From NCBI GenBank assembly GCA_903886165.1, contig CAISLL010000191.1:1-7452 (forward strand): DNA of 7,452 nucleotides. The letters run 5' to 3'. Positions 1 through 5,010 of this stretch are shown here, in pieces. Under the pieces are notes generated by a model. The model was not told the origin of the DNA and ran no database searches. It saw nothing but the letters and a program-made list of their open reading frames with translations. Origin of the DNA: an uncultured beta proteobacterium. GTDB taxonomy: Bacteria; Pseudomonadota; Gammaproteobacteria; Burkholderiales; Burkholderiaceae_C. Positions within the stretch are counted from its first letter, which is position 1, and each line of letters opens with the position of its first letter. A program made the translations under genes and the position numbers.

Positions 1-553
1 GCAGCCAGCCATTGCCCACGCCACGGTCGTCAAAGACACCTATTTCCAGGTTGCGCTGCAAAGCCAGGTGCTGCAAGCCGTCGTCACTGACGATCAACTG
101 GGTCTGCGGGTGGGCCGCCAGCAGGGCGCGGGCGGCGTCGACGCGGCGCTCGGCCACAAATACTGGCGCGTTAGTGCGGCGCTGGATCAGGCTCGGCTCG
201 TCACCCACCTCGGATGCGAGGGTCTGCGCAGTCACTTCCTGGCAGCCCCGGCTGCGCCGCCCGTAGCCGCGCGAGATCACACCCACTGCCAGCCCTCGGG
301 CCTGCCAGTGTTCCACCAGTGCAATCACCACCGGGGTTTTGCCGACCCCACCGACCACCACATTACCCACCACCACAAGTGGCACGGCCACAGATTCAGA
401 ATGCAGCCAGCCGAAACGGTACAGCGCCTGGCGTGTGCGTACCACGAGTCCATACAGCAATGACGCCGGCCAAAGGATCCAGGCCAGCGCGCCGCGCCGC
501 GACCAAGCGTGTCGCAGGGTGTCTTGCCAGGCGTGTTTGCGTGGCGCCGTCAT
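1..553 (-). CDS. lpxK: Tetraacyldisaccharide 4'-kinase LpxK, C-terminus cut by window edge
   Basis: LpxK phosphorylates the 4' position of the lipid A disaccharide precursor, a late step of the Raetz pathway at the inner face of the cytoplasmic membrane. The 184 visible residues start MTAPRKHAWQ. A hydrophobic N-terminal stretch (about residues 22-38) fits the membrane-associated helix of the family. A P-loop with GGVGKTP lies at residues 68-74, SRGYG at 94-98, VGDEP at 116-120, SDDGLQH at 156-162 and FDDRGVGNG at 174-182, all family hallmarks in the expected order. Family members are usually about 330-350 residues, so nearly half is missing beyond position 1. The ATG lies 4 bases after the exbD stop with no clear Shine-Dalgarno sequence, which suggests translational coupling within an exbB-exbD-lpxK operon. 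The frame is open to the edge. The identification is firm; the exact start is probable. Confidence 0.95.
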   Translation of the reverse strand, partial: MTAPRKHAWQDTLRHAWSRRGALAWILWPASLLYGLVVRTRQALYRFGWLHSESVAVPLVVVGNVVVGGVGKTPVVIALVEHWQARGLAVGVISRGYGRRSRGCQEVTAQTLASEVGDEPSLIQRRTNAPVFVAERRVDAARALLAAHPQTQLIVSDDGLQHLALQRNLEIGVFDDRGVGNGWL

Positions 554-557
554 CGGG

Positions 558-983
558 TCAGGGCGACCCGCTTTGAGTCTGCTGGGTGGCAAAGGTAATT
601 TGTGTCATGCCGGCACGTCTGGCCGCTTCCATCACGGTGATCACGGCCTGATGTTTCGCGGTGGCATCGGCGTTGATGATCACCACCGAGTCCTTGCCTG
701 CCTTGGCGCCACTCTCCAGGGCGCTGACCAGTTCCGCCAGGCTGCGCCCGGACACAGCCAGTTTGTTGACGCTGTAATCGCCCTCGCTGCTGACCGACAC
801 CAGCACCTCTTTCGGGTAGTCACGCTGGGCATCCACATCAGCGGTGGGCAGCTTGATCTGCATTTCGGTGAATTTGCTGTAGGTGGTGGAGAGCATCAGA
901 AAGATCAGAATCACCAGCAGCACGTCAATGAACGGGATCAGGTTAATCTCGGGCTCTTCCTTTTTGCGTGGACGAAAGTTCAT
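558..983 (-). CDS. exbD: ExbD/TolR-family biopolymer transport protein
   Basis: This is the small subunit of a proton-driven inner-membrane motor of the ExbBD/TolQR type, which energises outer-membrane processes through a periplasmic partner. The 141-residue protein has a short basic cytoplasmic N-terminus (MNFRPRKKEE), one transmembrane helix at about residues 15-35, and a periplasmic domain. The motif NLIPFIDVLLVILIFLM contains Asp20, matching the protonatable membrane aspartate of the family (Asp25 in E. coli ExbD). The frame opens further upstream to 1064, but that extension overlaps exbB and lacks family sequence, so the ATG at 983 is preferred. It begins 10 bases after the exbB stop. 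No tonB, tolA or tolB lies next to it, so whether it serves TonB-dependent uptake or another envelope task cannot be read from context. ExbD and TolR are hard to tell apart by sequence alone. Confidence 0.93.
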   Translation of the reverse strand: MNFRPRKKEEPEINLIPFIDVLLVILIFLMLSTTYSKFTEMQIKLPTADVDAQRDYPKEVLVSVSSEGDYSVNKLAVSGRSLAELVSALESGAKAGKDSVVIINADATAKHQAVITVMEAARRAGMTQITFATQQTQSGSP

Positions 984-993
984 TGCGTGTGGC

Positions 994-1620
994 CTATCTG
1001 CGCAGTGAGTTGAGATGGCGCGCAAGACGCTCGGCCGACAATTCCAACGTGAGCAAATATTCATCGACCCGGCCGCGGAAGTAGCGCCAGAAAATCAGCG
1101 ACGGAATTGCCACGATCAGGCCAAACGCCGTGTTGTACAGCGCCACTGAAATGCCATGCGCCAGCTGCGCTGGGTTGCCGCCGGTGGCGCTGCCTGCGGG
1201 TTGCGAGCCAAAAATCTCGATCATGCCCACCACGGTGCCAAACAGACCCATAAGCGGCGCTGCGGAGGCGATGGTTGCCAGCGCGTTCAGGTACCGTTCA
1301 AGACGGTGCGCCACCAGCCGCCCAGTGATCTCCATGCTGGCGTGCAACTCTTCCTCGCTGCAGCGCGGGTTGACGTTCAGGGCGCGCAAGCCACTTGCCA
1401 GCACCTCGCCCAGGGCAGAGTTCTTTTCCAGCTGGCTCACCACGTCGGGGCCGGGCATGCCGTTGCGGGTGACAGTCATCACCTCGTCAAGCAGTTTTGG
1501 GGGCGCGACCTTGATGGTTTTGAGGCTGACAAAGCGCTCGATGATCAGCGCCAGGGCCAGGACCGAGCCGGCAATCAGGGGCCAGATCGGCCAGCCAGCG
1601 GCTTGTATGATGGAAAACAA
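994..1620 (-). CDS. exbB: ExbB/TolQ/MotA-family proton channel protein, TTG start
   Basis: This is the large subunit of the ExbBD-type proton channel, which forms the ring around ExbD in the inner membrane. From the TTG at 1620 the product is 208 residues, usual for the short betaproteobacterial members. Three transmembrane segments are visible: about residues 10-28, 112-137 and 156-181. The conserved APLMGLFGTVVGMI block is at 121-134, and the third helix carries the family pattern GISVALYNTAFGLIVAIP. The frame stays open to 1779, but the extra 53 residues look unlike the family. A GGAG Shine-Dalgarno (1628-1631) sits 7 bases before the TTG, and the protein then begins with the typical short lead into helix 1. 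I therefore chose TTG. It is first in the apparent operon with exbD and lpxK, and divergent from xseA. Confidence 0.92.
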   Translation of the reverse strand: MFSIIQAAGWPIWPLIAGSVLALALIIERFVSLKTIKVAPPKLLDEVMTVTRNGMPGPDVVSQLEKNSALGEVLASGLRALNVNPRCSEEELHASMEITGRLVAHRLERYLNALATIASAAPLMGLFGTVVGMIEIFGSQPAGSATGGNPAQLAHGISVALYNTAFGLIVAIPSLIFWRYFRGRVDEYLLTLELSAERLARHLNSLRR

Positions 1621-1627
1621 ATTAGGA

Positions 1628-1631
1628 CTCC
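1628..1631 (-). promoter_or_regulatory. Ribosome binding site that fixes the exbB TTG start
   Basis: On the minus strand GGAG lies 7 bases ahead of a TTG codon at 1620. This is the only good Shine-Dalgarno near the point where ExbB family sequence begins, and it decides between the TTG and the upstream in-frame starts of a frame that is open to 1779. Confidence 0.6.
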
Positions 1632-1729
1632 ACTCAGGATGAAAAAGCTGCGTGATTATGGCGCAGCGTTGCGGCGGTGGGGTCTGTGGTCTTGGGTCGA
1701 TTAAATCATGCCAAACTACCCACATGTTG

Positions 1730-1750
1730 TGTGGATAACTTTGTGGAGAA
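1730..1750 (-). promoter_or_regulatory. Paired DnaA-box-like 9-mers
   Basis: The minus strand reads TTATCCACA at 1738-1730, a perfect match to the consensus DnaA box, and TTCTCCACA at 1750-1742, one mismatch away. The two share orientation and are 12 bases apart. A third 9-mer with one mismatch (TAATCCACA, minus strand) lies at 1914-1906. The matches are seen directly; binding by DnaA is an inference, because 9-mers arise by chance and no dnaA, dnaN or other origin gene is present. Confidence 0.35.
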
Positions 1751-1960
1751 GTACCTGCAGAAACGGCTCCAATGCCCATTTGACGCCGGTCGTGACACTT
1801 TGATGACTATTTAGGCAGAAGAAAAACTCAATTAAATCAATGATCTTTTACGAAAAATCGATTACAGGCGCTATTTTTTTTACGCCACCGTTGCACACCA
1901 AAATTTGTGGATTAGTGAGCGTGCGTGGCTTGTCTGGCGGGGCTTTGGCAGGGGTCGGGA

Positions 1961-3301
1961 GTGTCTGACCCAGTGGATGCCAGGCCAGCGGGACGCGTCT
2001 GGCAGGTCGGCGCCTTGTGCCGTGCCATTGCGGACGCGTTGCAGGCGCGCTTCAACCCGGTCAGCGTGCGTGGCGAGCTCACTGGCTTTTCGCGTGCGGC
2101 CAGTGGGCACTGTTATTTTTCGCTGAAAGACGAATCCGGCCAGCTGCGATGCGCCATGTTCAAGCGCGCGGTCACAAGCCTGGATTTCTCGCCGCGAGAC
2201 GGCGAGTTGGTGGAGGTGTCAGGCCGACTGGGTGTCTACGAGCCGCGTGGTGACCTGCAACTGATCGTCGAGCGCATGGTGCGGGCCGGACAAGGTAACC
2301 TGTTTGAGCAGTTCCTCAAGCTCAAGGCCAAGCTGGAGGCGCTTGGCCTGTTTGACGTGGCGCGCAAGCGGCCCCTGCCGGCCATGCCCCGCGCCATCGG
2401 GCTGGTGACTTCACTGGGTGCGGCGGCCCTGCATGACGTGGTGACGGCCCTGCAACGGCGGGTGCCACACATTCCGGTGGTGCTGGTGCCGGCTTCGGTG
2501 CAAGGTGCCAATGCCCCCGCAGAGTTGAATGATTCGCTCTTAAAGTTATATCTACTCACGCAATCAGAATCAGGGCTAAAGGCTGACTTTTCATATAAAC
2601 AAGGCAAAACGCCAAAACCCGTGGTCGATGTGATTTTGCTGGTGCGTGGCGGGGGTGCCATGGAAGACTTGTGGGCTTTCAATGACGAGGCGCTGGCCCA
2701 CACCATCGCCAGCAGCCCGGTGCCGGTGGTGTGTGGGGTCGGGCATGAAACTGACTTCACCATCGCCGATTTTGTGGCCGACCTGCGTGCACCGACACCC
2801 ACCGCTGCGGCTGAACTGGTGGCGCAACCGCGTGACGCCTGGCTTGAAGCGCTGGCACATGCCCAGCGCCGCCTGCAAGACGCGTTGATGCGGCAACTGG
2901 ACCGCCAGAGCCAGCGCCTGGACAATGCCTCGGTGCGGCTTGGCCGTCCCTCGAGTCGTGTCGCGGTGCAGCAACTCCGGTTGGCAGCCAGCGGGCAAAA
3001 ATTGCAGGCCGGTCTGCGCCATGCAGTGGCGCGCCGGCAACAGCATCTGGACCATCTGGCCCAGCAACTGCACCCGGCCTTGCAGCGCGGCCTGGCCAGC
3101 CAAAGCCAGCGTTTGGCGCGTGCCACCCTCAGGTTGGAGTTGCTGGATCCACACCTGGTGCTACAGCGCGGCTACGCATGGCTTAGCGACGAGCACGGGC
3201 AAACGGTCAGCACCTGTCAACAAACCTATGTCGGGCAGGTCATCACCGCTACCCTTGTGGACGGCGCGGTTGATTTGACCGTAGTGAACCCAGCACGCTG
3301 A
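1961..3301 (+). CDS. xseA: Exodeoxyribonuclease VII large subunit
   Basis: XseA is the catalytic large subunit of exonuclease VII, which with several XseB chains degrades single-stranded DNA to oligonucleotides in repair and recombination. From GTG 1961 the protein is 446 residues, close to E. coli XseA (456). An N-terminal OB-fold spans about residues 12-105 (with GHCYFSLKDE at 49-58), followed by the nuclease domain with VRGGGAMEDLWAFND at 228-242 and GVGHETDFTIAD at 259-270, then a long Gln/Arg/Leu-rich helical region as in the family's coiled coil. AGGGG at 1950-1954 precedes the GTG by 6 bases. GTG 1925 (12 residues longer) and GTG 1973 are in-frame alternatives. Residues about 189-219 look longer and more AT-rich in code than the family usually shows. 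No xseB is visible. It ends 45 bases before sodB. Confidence 0.95.
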   Translation: MSDPVDARPAGRVWQVGALCRAIADALQARFNPVSVRGELTGFSRAASGHCYFSLKDESGQLRCAMFKRAVTSLDFSPRDGELVEVSGRLGVYEPRGDLQLIVERMVRAGQGNLFEQFLKLKAKLEALGLFDVARKRPLPAMPRAIGLVTSLGAAALHDVVTALQRRVPHIPVVLVPASVQGANAPAELNDSLLKLYLLTQSESGLKADFSYKQGKTPKPVVDVILLVRGGGAMEDLWAFNDEALAHTIASSPVPVVCGVGHETDFTIADFVADLRAPTPTAAAELVAQPRDAWLEALAHAQRRLQDALMRQLDRQSQRLDNASVRLGRPSSRVAVQQLRLAASGQKLQAGLRHAVARRQQHLDHLAQQLHPALQRGLASQSQRLARATLRLELLDPHLVLQRGYAWLSDEHGQTVSTCQQTYVGQVITATLVDGAVDLTVVNPAR

Positions 3302-3337
3302 ATGTTTTTACAATTTCACTTTTAACAACACATCACC

Positions 3338-3342
3338 GAGGA
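3338..3342 (+). promoter_or_regulatory. sodB ribosome binding site
   Basis: GAGGA sits 4 bases before the sodB ATG and is the only Shine-Dalgarno-like sequence in the 45-base xseA-sodB gap. It supports the start at 3347. Confidence 0.6.
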
Positions 3343-3346
3343 CCTC

Positions 3347-3928
3347 ATGGAACACACTTTGCCCGCCCTGCCTTTTGCGATGGATGCCCTGGCACCCCAC
3401 TATTCCAAGGAAACACTGGAGTACCACTACGGCAAGCACCACAACGCCTATGTGGTTAACTTGAACAACCTGCAAAAGGGCACCGAGTTTGAGTCCATGG
3501 ACCTCGAGTCCATCGTCAAAAAATCCAGCGGCGGTGTATACAACAACTCTGCCCAGATTTGGAACCACACTTTTTTCTGGAACTGCATGACTCCGAACGG
3601 CGGCGGCGCACCGACCGGTGCACTGGCGGCCGCTATTGATGCCAAATGGGGCTCATACGCAGCCTTCAAGGAAGCGTTCGTCAAGTCTGCTGTGGGCAAC
3701 TTTGGCTCGGGCTGGACCTGGCTGGTGAAAAAGGCCGACGGCACGGTGGACATTGTCAACATGGGCGCCGCTGGCACACCCTTGACCACCGCTGACAAAG
3801 CCTTGCTGACGGTGGACGTGTGGGAACACGCCTACTACATTGATTACCGAAACCTGCGCCAGAAATTCGTTGAGACCTTTCTGGGTAACCTGGTGAACTG
3901 GCGTTTTGCTGAAGCCAACTTTGCTTGA
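3347..3928 (+). CDS. sodB: Superoxide dismutase, iron type
   Basis: SodB converts superoxide to oxygen and hydrogen peroxide in the cytoplasm. The product is 193 residues, the same length as E. coli SodB, with the metal ligands at the same numbers: His27, His74 (in WNHTFFWN), Asp157 and His161 (in DVWEHAYYIDYRN). Gln70 in the SAQIWNH block, close to the active-site glutamine Gln69 of Fe-type enzymes, supports iron rather than manganese, although cambialistic activity cannot be excluded. There is no signal peptide. It lies 45 bases after xseA on the same strand. TACAAT at 3309-3314 could be a -10 element for its own promoter, but no -35 is found at proper spacing, so read-through from xseA is equally possible. 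A hairpin with T-run follows 19 bases after the stop. Confidence 0.97.
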   Translation: MEHTLPALPFAMDALAPHYSKETLEYHYGKHHNAYVVNLNNLQKGTEFESMDLESIVKKSSGGVYNNSAQIWNHTFFWNCMTPNGGGAPTGALAAAIDAKWGSYAAFKEAFVKSAVGNFGSGWTWLVKKADGTVDIVNMGAAGTPLTTADKALLTVDVWEHAYYIDYRNLRQKFVETFLGNLVNWRFAEANFA

Positions 3929-3947
3929 AGTGGGAGTGCACTGACAT

Positions 3948-3973
3948 AAAAAGTCACTCTCGGGTGGTTTTTT
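3948..3973. terminator. Hairpin terminator between convergent sodB and DUF192 gene, possibly bidirectional
   Basis: The arm at 3948-3957 (AAAAAGTCAC) pairs with 3964-3973 (GTGGTTTTTT) in a 10-bp stem with two G-T wobbles and a six-base loop. The T-run on the plus strand and A-run (T on the minus strand) lie inside the stem. This is the layout of terminators shared by converging transcripts, which fits sodB (plus) and the DUF192 gene (minus). Confidence 0.65.
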
Positions 3974-4056
3974 ATGATTTTTCAGTCATTTAGACCTTAT
4001 AAATTAAGGGCAGGCAGCTACACAAGTTATAGTGTTTTCAGGTCACTGGTCTGGGT

Positions 4057-4506
4057 TCACTGAACTGTGAAGGGTTGCCCGCGTAGCTTGGTGCCGGCTT
4101 TGATGCCTTTTTGGGCAAACCAGCCCTGGTTCATTTCCAGCACATAACGCACCGGCTTTTCCGAGCAATGTGAATCGGTTGTTTGGGGCTTCATGTCGGC
4201 CAGGTTGACAATGGTGCCGTCATCGGCCACAAAGGCTGCGGTGAGTGGCAGGAGGGTGTTTTTCATCCAGAAACATTGCTGGCTGGGGTAGTCAAACACA
4301 AACAACATGCCTTCGGCCTGCGGCATTTGTCGGCGAAACATGAGGCCGGTCGAGCGTTGATCGGGGGTTGCAGCCACCTGGGTATCTATCAGGTACATGC
4401 CAGCCGTGATCTTGATGCGCGGCAGGTTCATTTGCGGTGCATCCTGCGCGTGACCCGGGTTACACCAGACGACGAGTGTGATGAGTGCAGCGGTAAGAGT
4501 TTTCAT
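4057..4506 (-). CDS. Secreted DUF192-family protein
   Basis: The product is a 149-residue exported protein of the DUF192 family (Pfam PF02643), whose biochemical function is not established. A signal peptide covers about residues 1-20 (MKTLTAALIT then LVVWCNPGHA, cleavage likely before QDAP). The DUF192 core follows: GLMFR at 54-58, MLFVFDYP at 67-74, FWMKNTLLPL at 79-88, DDGTIVNL at 95-102 and RYVLEMNQGW at 120-129, ending in the usual GIKAGTKLRG block. An in-frame ATG at 4524 would add six residues. I prefer 4506 because the signal peptide then has the normal short basic start, but neither start has a good Shine-Dalgarno. It is convergent to sodB and follows the small Ala/Lys-rich gene, from which a strong terminator separates it. 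No promoter was recognised in the short gap. Confidence 0.88.
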   Translation of the reverse strand: MKTLTAALITLVVWCNPGHAQDAPQMNLPRIKITAGMYLIDTQVAATPDQRSTGLMFRRQMPQAEGMLFVFDYPSQQCFWMKNTLLPLTAAFVADDGTIVNLADMKPQTTDSHCSEKPVRYVLEMNQGWFAQKGIKAGTKLRGQPFTVQ

Positions 4507-4550
4507 GGCTTGATTTTGATGCATTCAGGCCAACCGTTGAAAACGAGGGC

Positions 4551-4576
4551 GAAAAAAAGCCCGCCTAAGCGGGCCT
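4551..4576 (-). terminator. Intrinsic terminator after the Ala/Lys-rich small gene
   Basis: On the minus strand a perfect 6-bp GC stem, GCCCGC with GCGGGC (plus-strand arms 4559-4564 and 4569-4574, four-base loop), is followed directly by seven T (plus-strand A-run 4552-4558). It is placed 25 bases after the stop of the small gene, so that gene is probably transcribed separately from the DUF192 gene. Confidence 0.88.
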
Positions 4577-4600
4577 TCTCAACCATGCCAAAAGGCAAGA

Positions 4601-4807
4601 TTATTTGGCGGCAGATGCCTTGTCAGCAGCCTTTTTGGCTGCTTTCTTGGCAGCTGCAGATGCTTTGTCAGCAGCAGGCATAGCCTTTGCTGGAGCAGCC
4701 TTTGCTTCTGCTTTGGCTTCAACTTTGGCAGCAGCAGGAGCGGAGGCAGCAGCGAAGACGCCAGCAGCGAAAAGACCAGAAACCAGCGCAACGAGAATTT
4801 TGTTCAT
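4601..4807 (-). CDS. Small exported Ala/Lys-rich low-complexity protein, function unknown
   Basis: This is a 68-residue protein I cannot assign to a named family, although short secreted Ala/Lys-rich proteins of this look are, to my recollection, common in Burkholderiales. Residues 1 to about 20 (MNKILVALVS, GLFAAGVFAA) form a clear signal peptide. The mature part of about 46-49 residues is almost only Ala, Lys, Glu, Asp, Ser and Pro, net basic, with a C-terminal AAKKAAKKAA resembling histone-H1-like tails. AADKASAA occurs twice, at 45-52 and 60-67. AGGA (plus-strand 4817-4820) lies 9 bases before the ATG. It has its own intrinsic terminator downstream and a terminator-like hairpin upstream. 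It is divergent from icd. The signal peptide, ribosome site and terminator argue for a real gene; function (periplasmic, perhaps nucleic-acid or polyanion binding) is a guess. Confidence 0.8.
   Translation of the reverse strand: MNKILVALVSGLFAAGVFAAASAPAAAKVEAKAEAKAAPAKAMPAADKASAAAKKAAKKAADKASAAK
4611..4675 (-). repeat. 20-bp imperfect direct repeat inside the Ala/Lys-rich gene
   Basis: Plus-strand 4611-4630 and 4656-4675 match at 19 of 20 bases, 45 bp apart. They encode the repeated AADKASAA segment of the small protein, 15 residues apart. This points to an internal duplication in a low-complexity gene. Confidence 0.8.
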
Positions 4808-4823
4808 TTAAAAATTTCCTGAG

Positions 4824-4833
4824 ATAACGTTAT
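4824..4833. promoter_or_regulatory. 10-bp palindrome ATAACGTTAT before the Ala/Lys-rich gene
   Basis: ATAACGTTAT is a perfect palindrome placed between the leader hairpin and the ribosome binding site of the small gene. It could be an operator, but no matching regulator is known to me, and a 10-bp AT-rich palindrome may be chance. Confidence 0.2.
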
Positions 4834-4836
4834 TAC

Positions 4837-4862
4837 AAAAAACCTTCAAATACGTTGAAGGT
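4837..4862 (-). terminator. Terminator-like hairpin in the leader of the Ala/Lys-rich gene (attenuator or small-RNA end)
   Basis: The minus strand reads ACCTTCAA, a five-base loop, then TTGAAGGT followed by five more T. The plus-strand arms are 4842-4849 and 4855-4862, a perfect 8-bp stem, and the T-run corresponds to 4841-4837. It lies 30 bases upstream of the small gene's ATG on the same strand. No minus-strand gene lies upstream, because icd starts at 5011 on the other strand. It is therefore either a leader attenuator of the small gene or the 3' end of a short RNA started in the icd intergenic region. The structure is seen; the role is inferred. Confidence 0.6.
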
Positions 4863-4892
4863 GGAGCTACAACGCGTCGGTCTGTGCGCTGG

Positions 4893-4921
4893 TTGACATA
4901 GTTTGCAAATTTATTCGGAAT
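4893..4921 (+). promoter_or_regulatory. Possible icd promoter
   Basis: TTGACA at 4893-4898 is a perfect -35 hexamer. Exactly 17 bases later stands CGGAAT (4916-4921), a poor -10. The better -10-like TAGAAT at 4921-4926 is 22 bases away. The element lies in the AT-rich gap 90-120 bases upstream of icd and is the best plus-strand candidate, but the weak -10 leaves it tentative. Confidence 0.35.
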
Positions 4922-5010
4922 AGAATAAAAATCAAGGGCAAGCCCCGGGTCGGCCGTTGCCAAAAGCGGTCAGTTCATCACACGATCTTTGATCAACCAT
5001 AAGGAGACTC

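Larger units (their letters stand above)
1621..1960. other. Divergent exbB-xseA intergenic region
   Basis: These 340 bases separate divergent exbB and xseA and hold no convincing gene. Small open frames here (for example 1880-2110 minus) look like shadows of the xseA start. The part from about 1795 to 1915 is clearly AT-rich, with a run of eight T at 1873-1880 and the palindrome AATCGATT at 1856-1863. A weak xseA promoter candidate is TTTACG at 1847-1852 with TATTTT at 1872-1877, but the 19-base spacer and 4/6 matches make it doubtful. On the minus strand CATAAT near 1653-1658 could be an exbB -10 element, without a recognisable -35. Three DnaA-box-like 9-mers are listed separately. Confidence 0.5.

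Noticed and set aside
339..1013. 224-codon open frame on the plus strand
   Set aside because: It is antisense to both lpxK and exbD, which carry firm family motifs; its sequence shows no family features.
1621..1779. Longer ExbB with 53 extra N-terminal residues
   Set aside because: The extra part is Pro-rich, does not resemble ExbB, runs over the DnaA-box region and has no better ribosome site than the TTG start.
1867..1886. Terminator or hairpin GGCG...CGCC around the T8 run
   Set aside because: The stem is only 4 bp and the T-run sits in the loop, so it does not have terminator form.
3275..3314. Promoter for sodB formed by TTGACC (3275-3280) and TACAAT (3309-3314)
   Set aside because: The spacer is 28 bases, too long for a sigma-70 promoter, and no -35 is seen at 16-18 bases. 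Only the -10-like element remains.
4605..4811. 68-codon plus-strand frame rich in Ala, opposite the small Ala/Lys gene
   Set aside because: It mirrors the low-complexity GCA/TGC code of the real gene. The minus-strand reading has a ribosome site, signal peptide and terminator in the right places, while this one does not.
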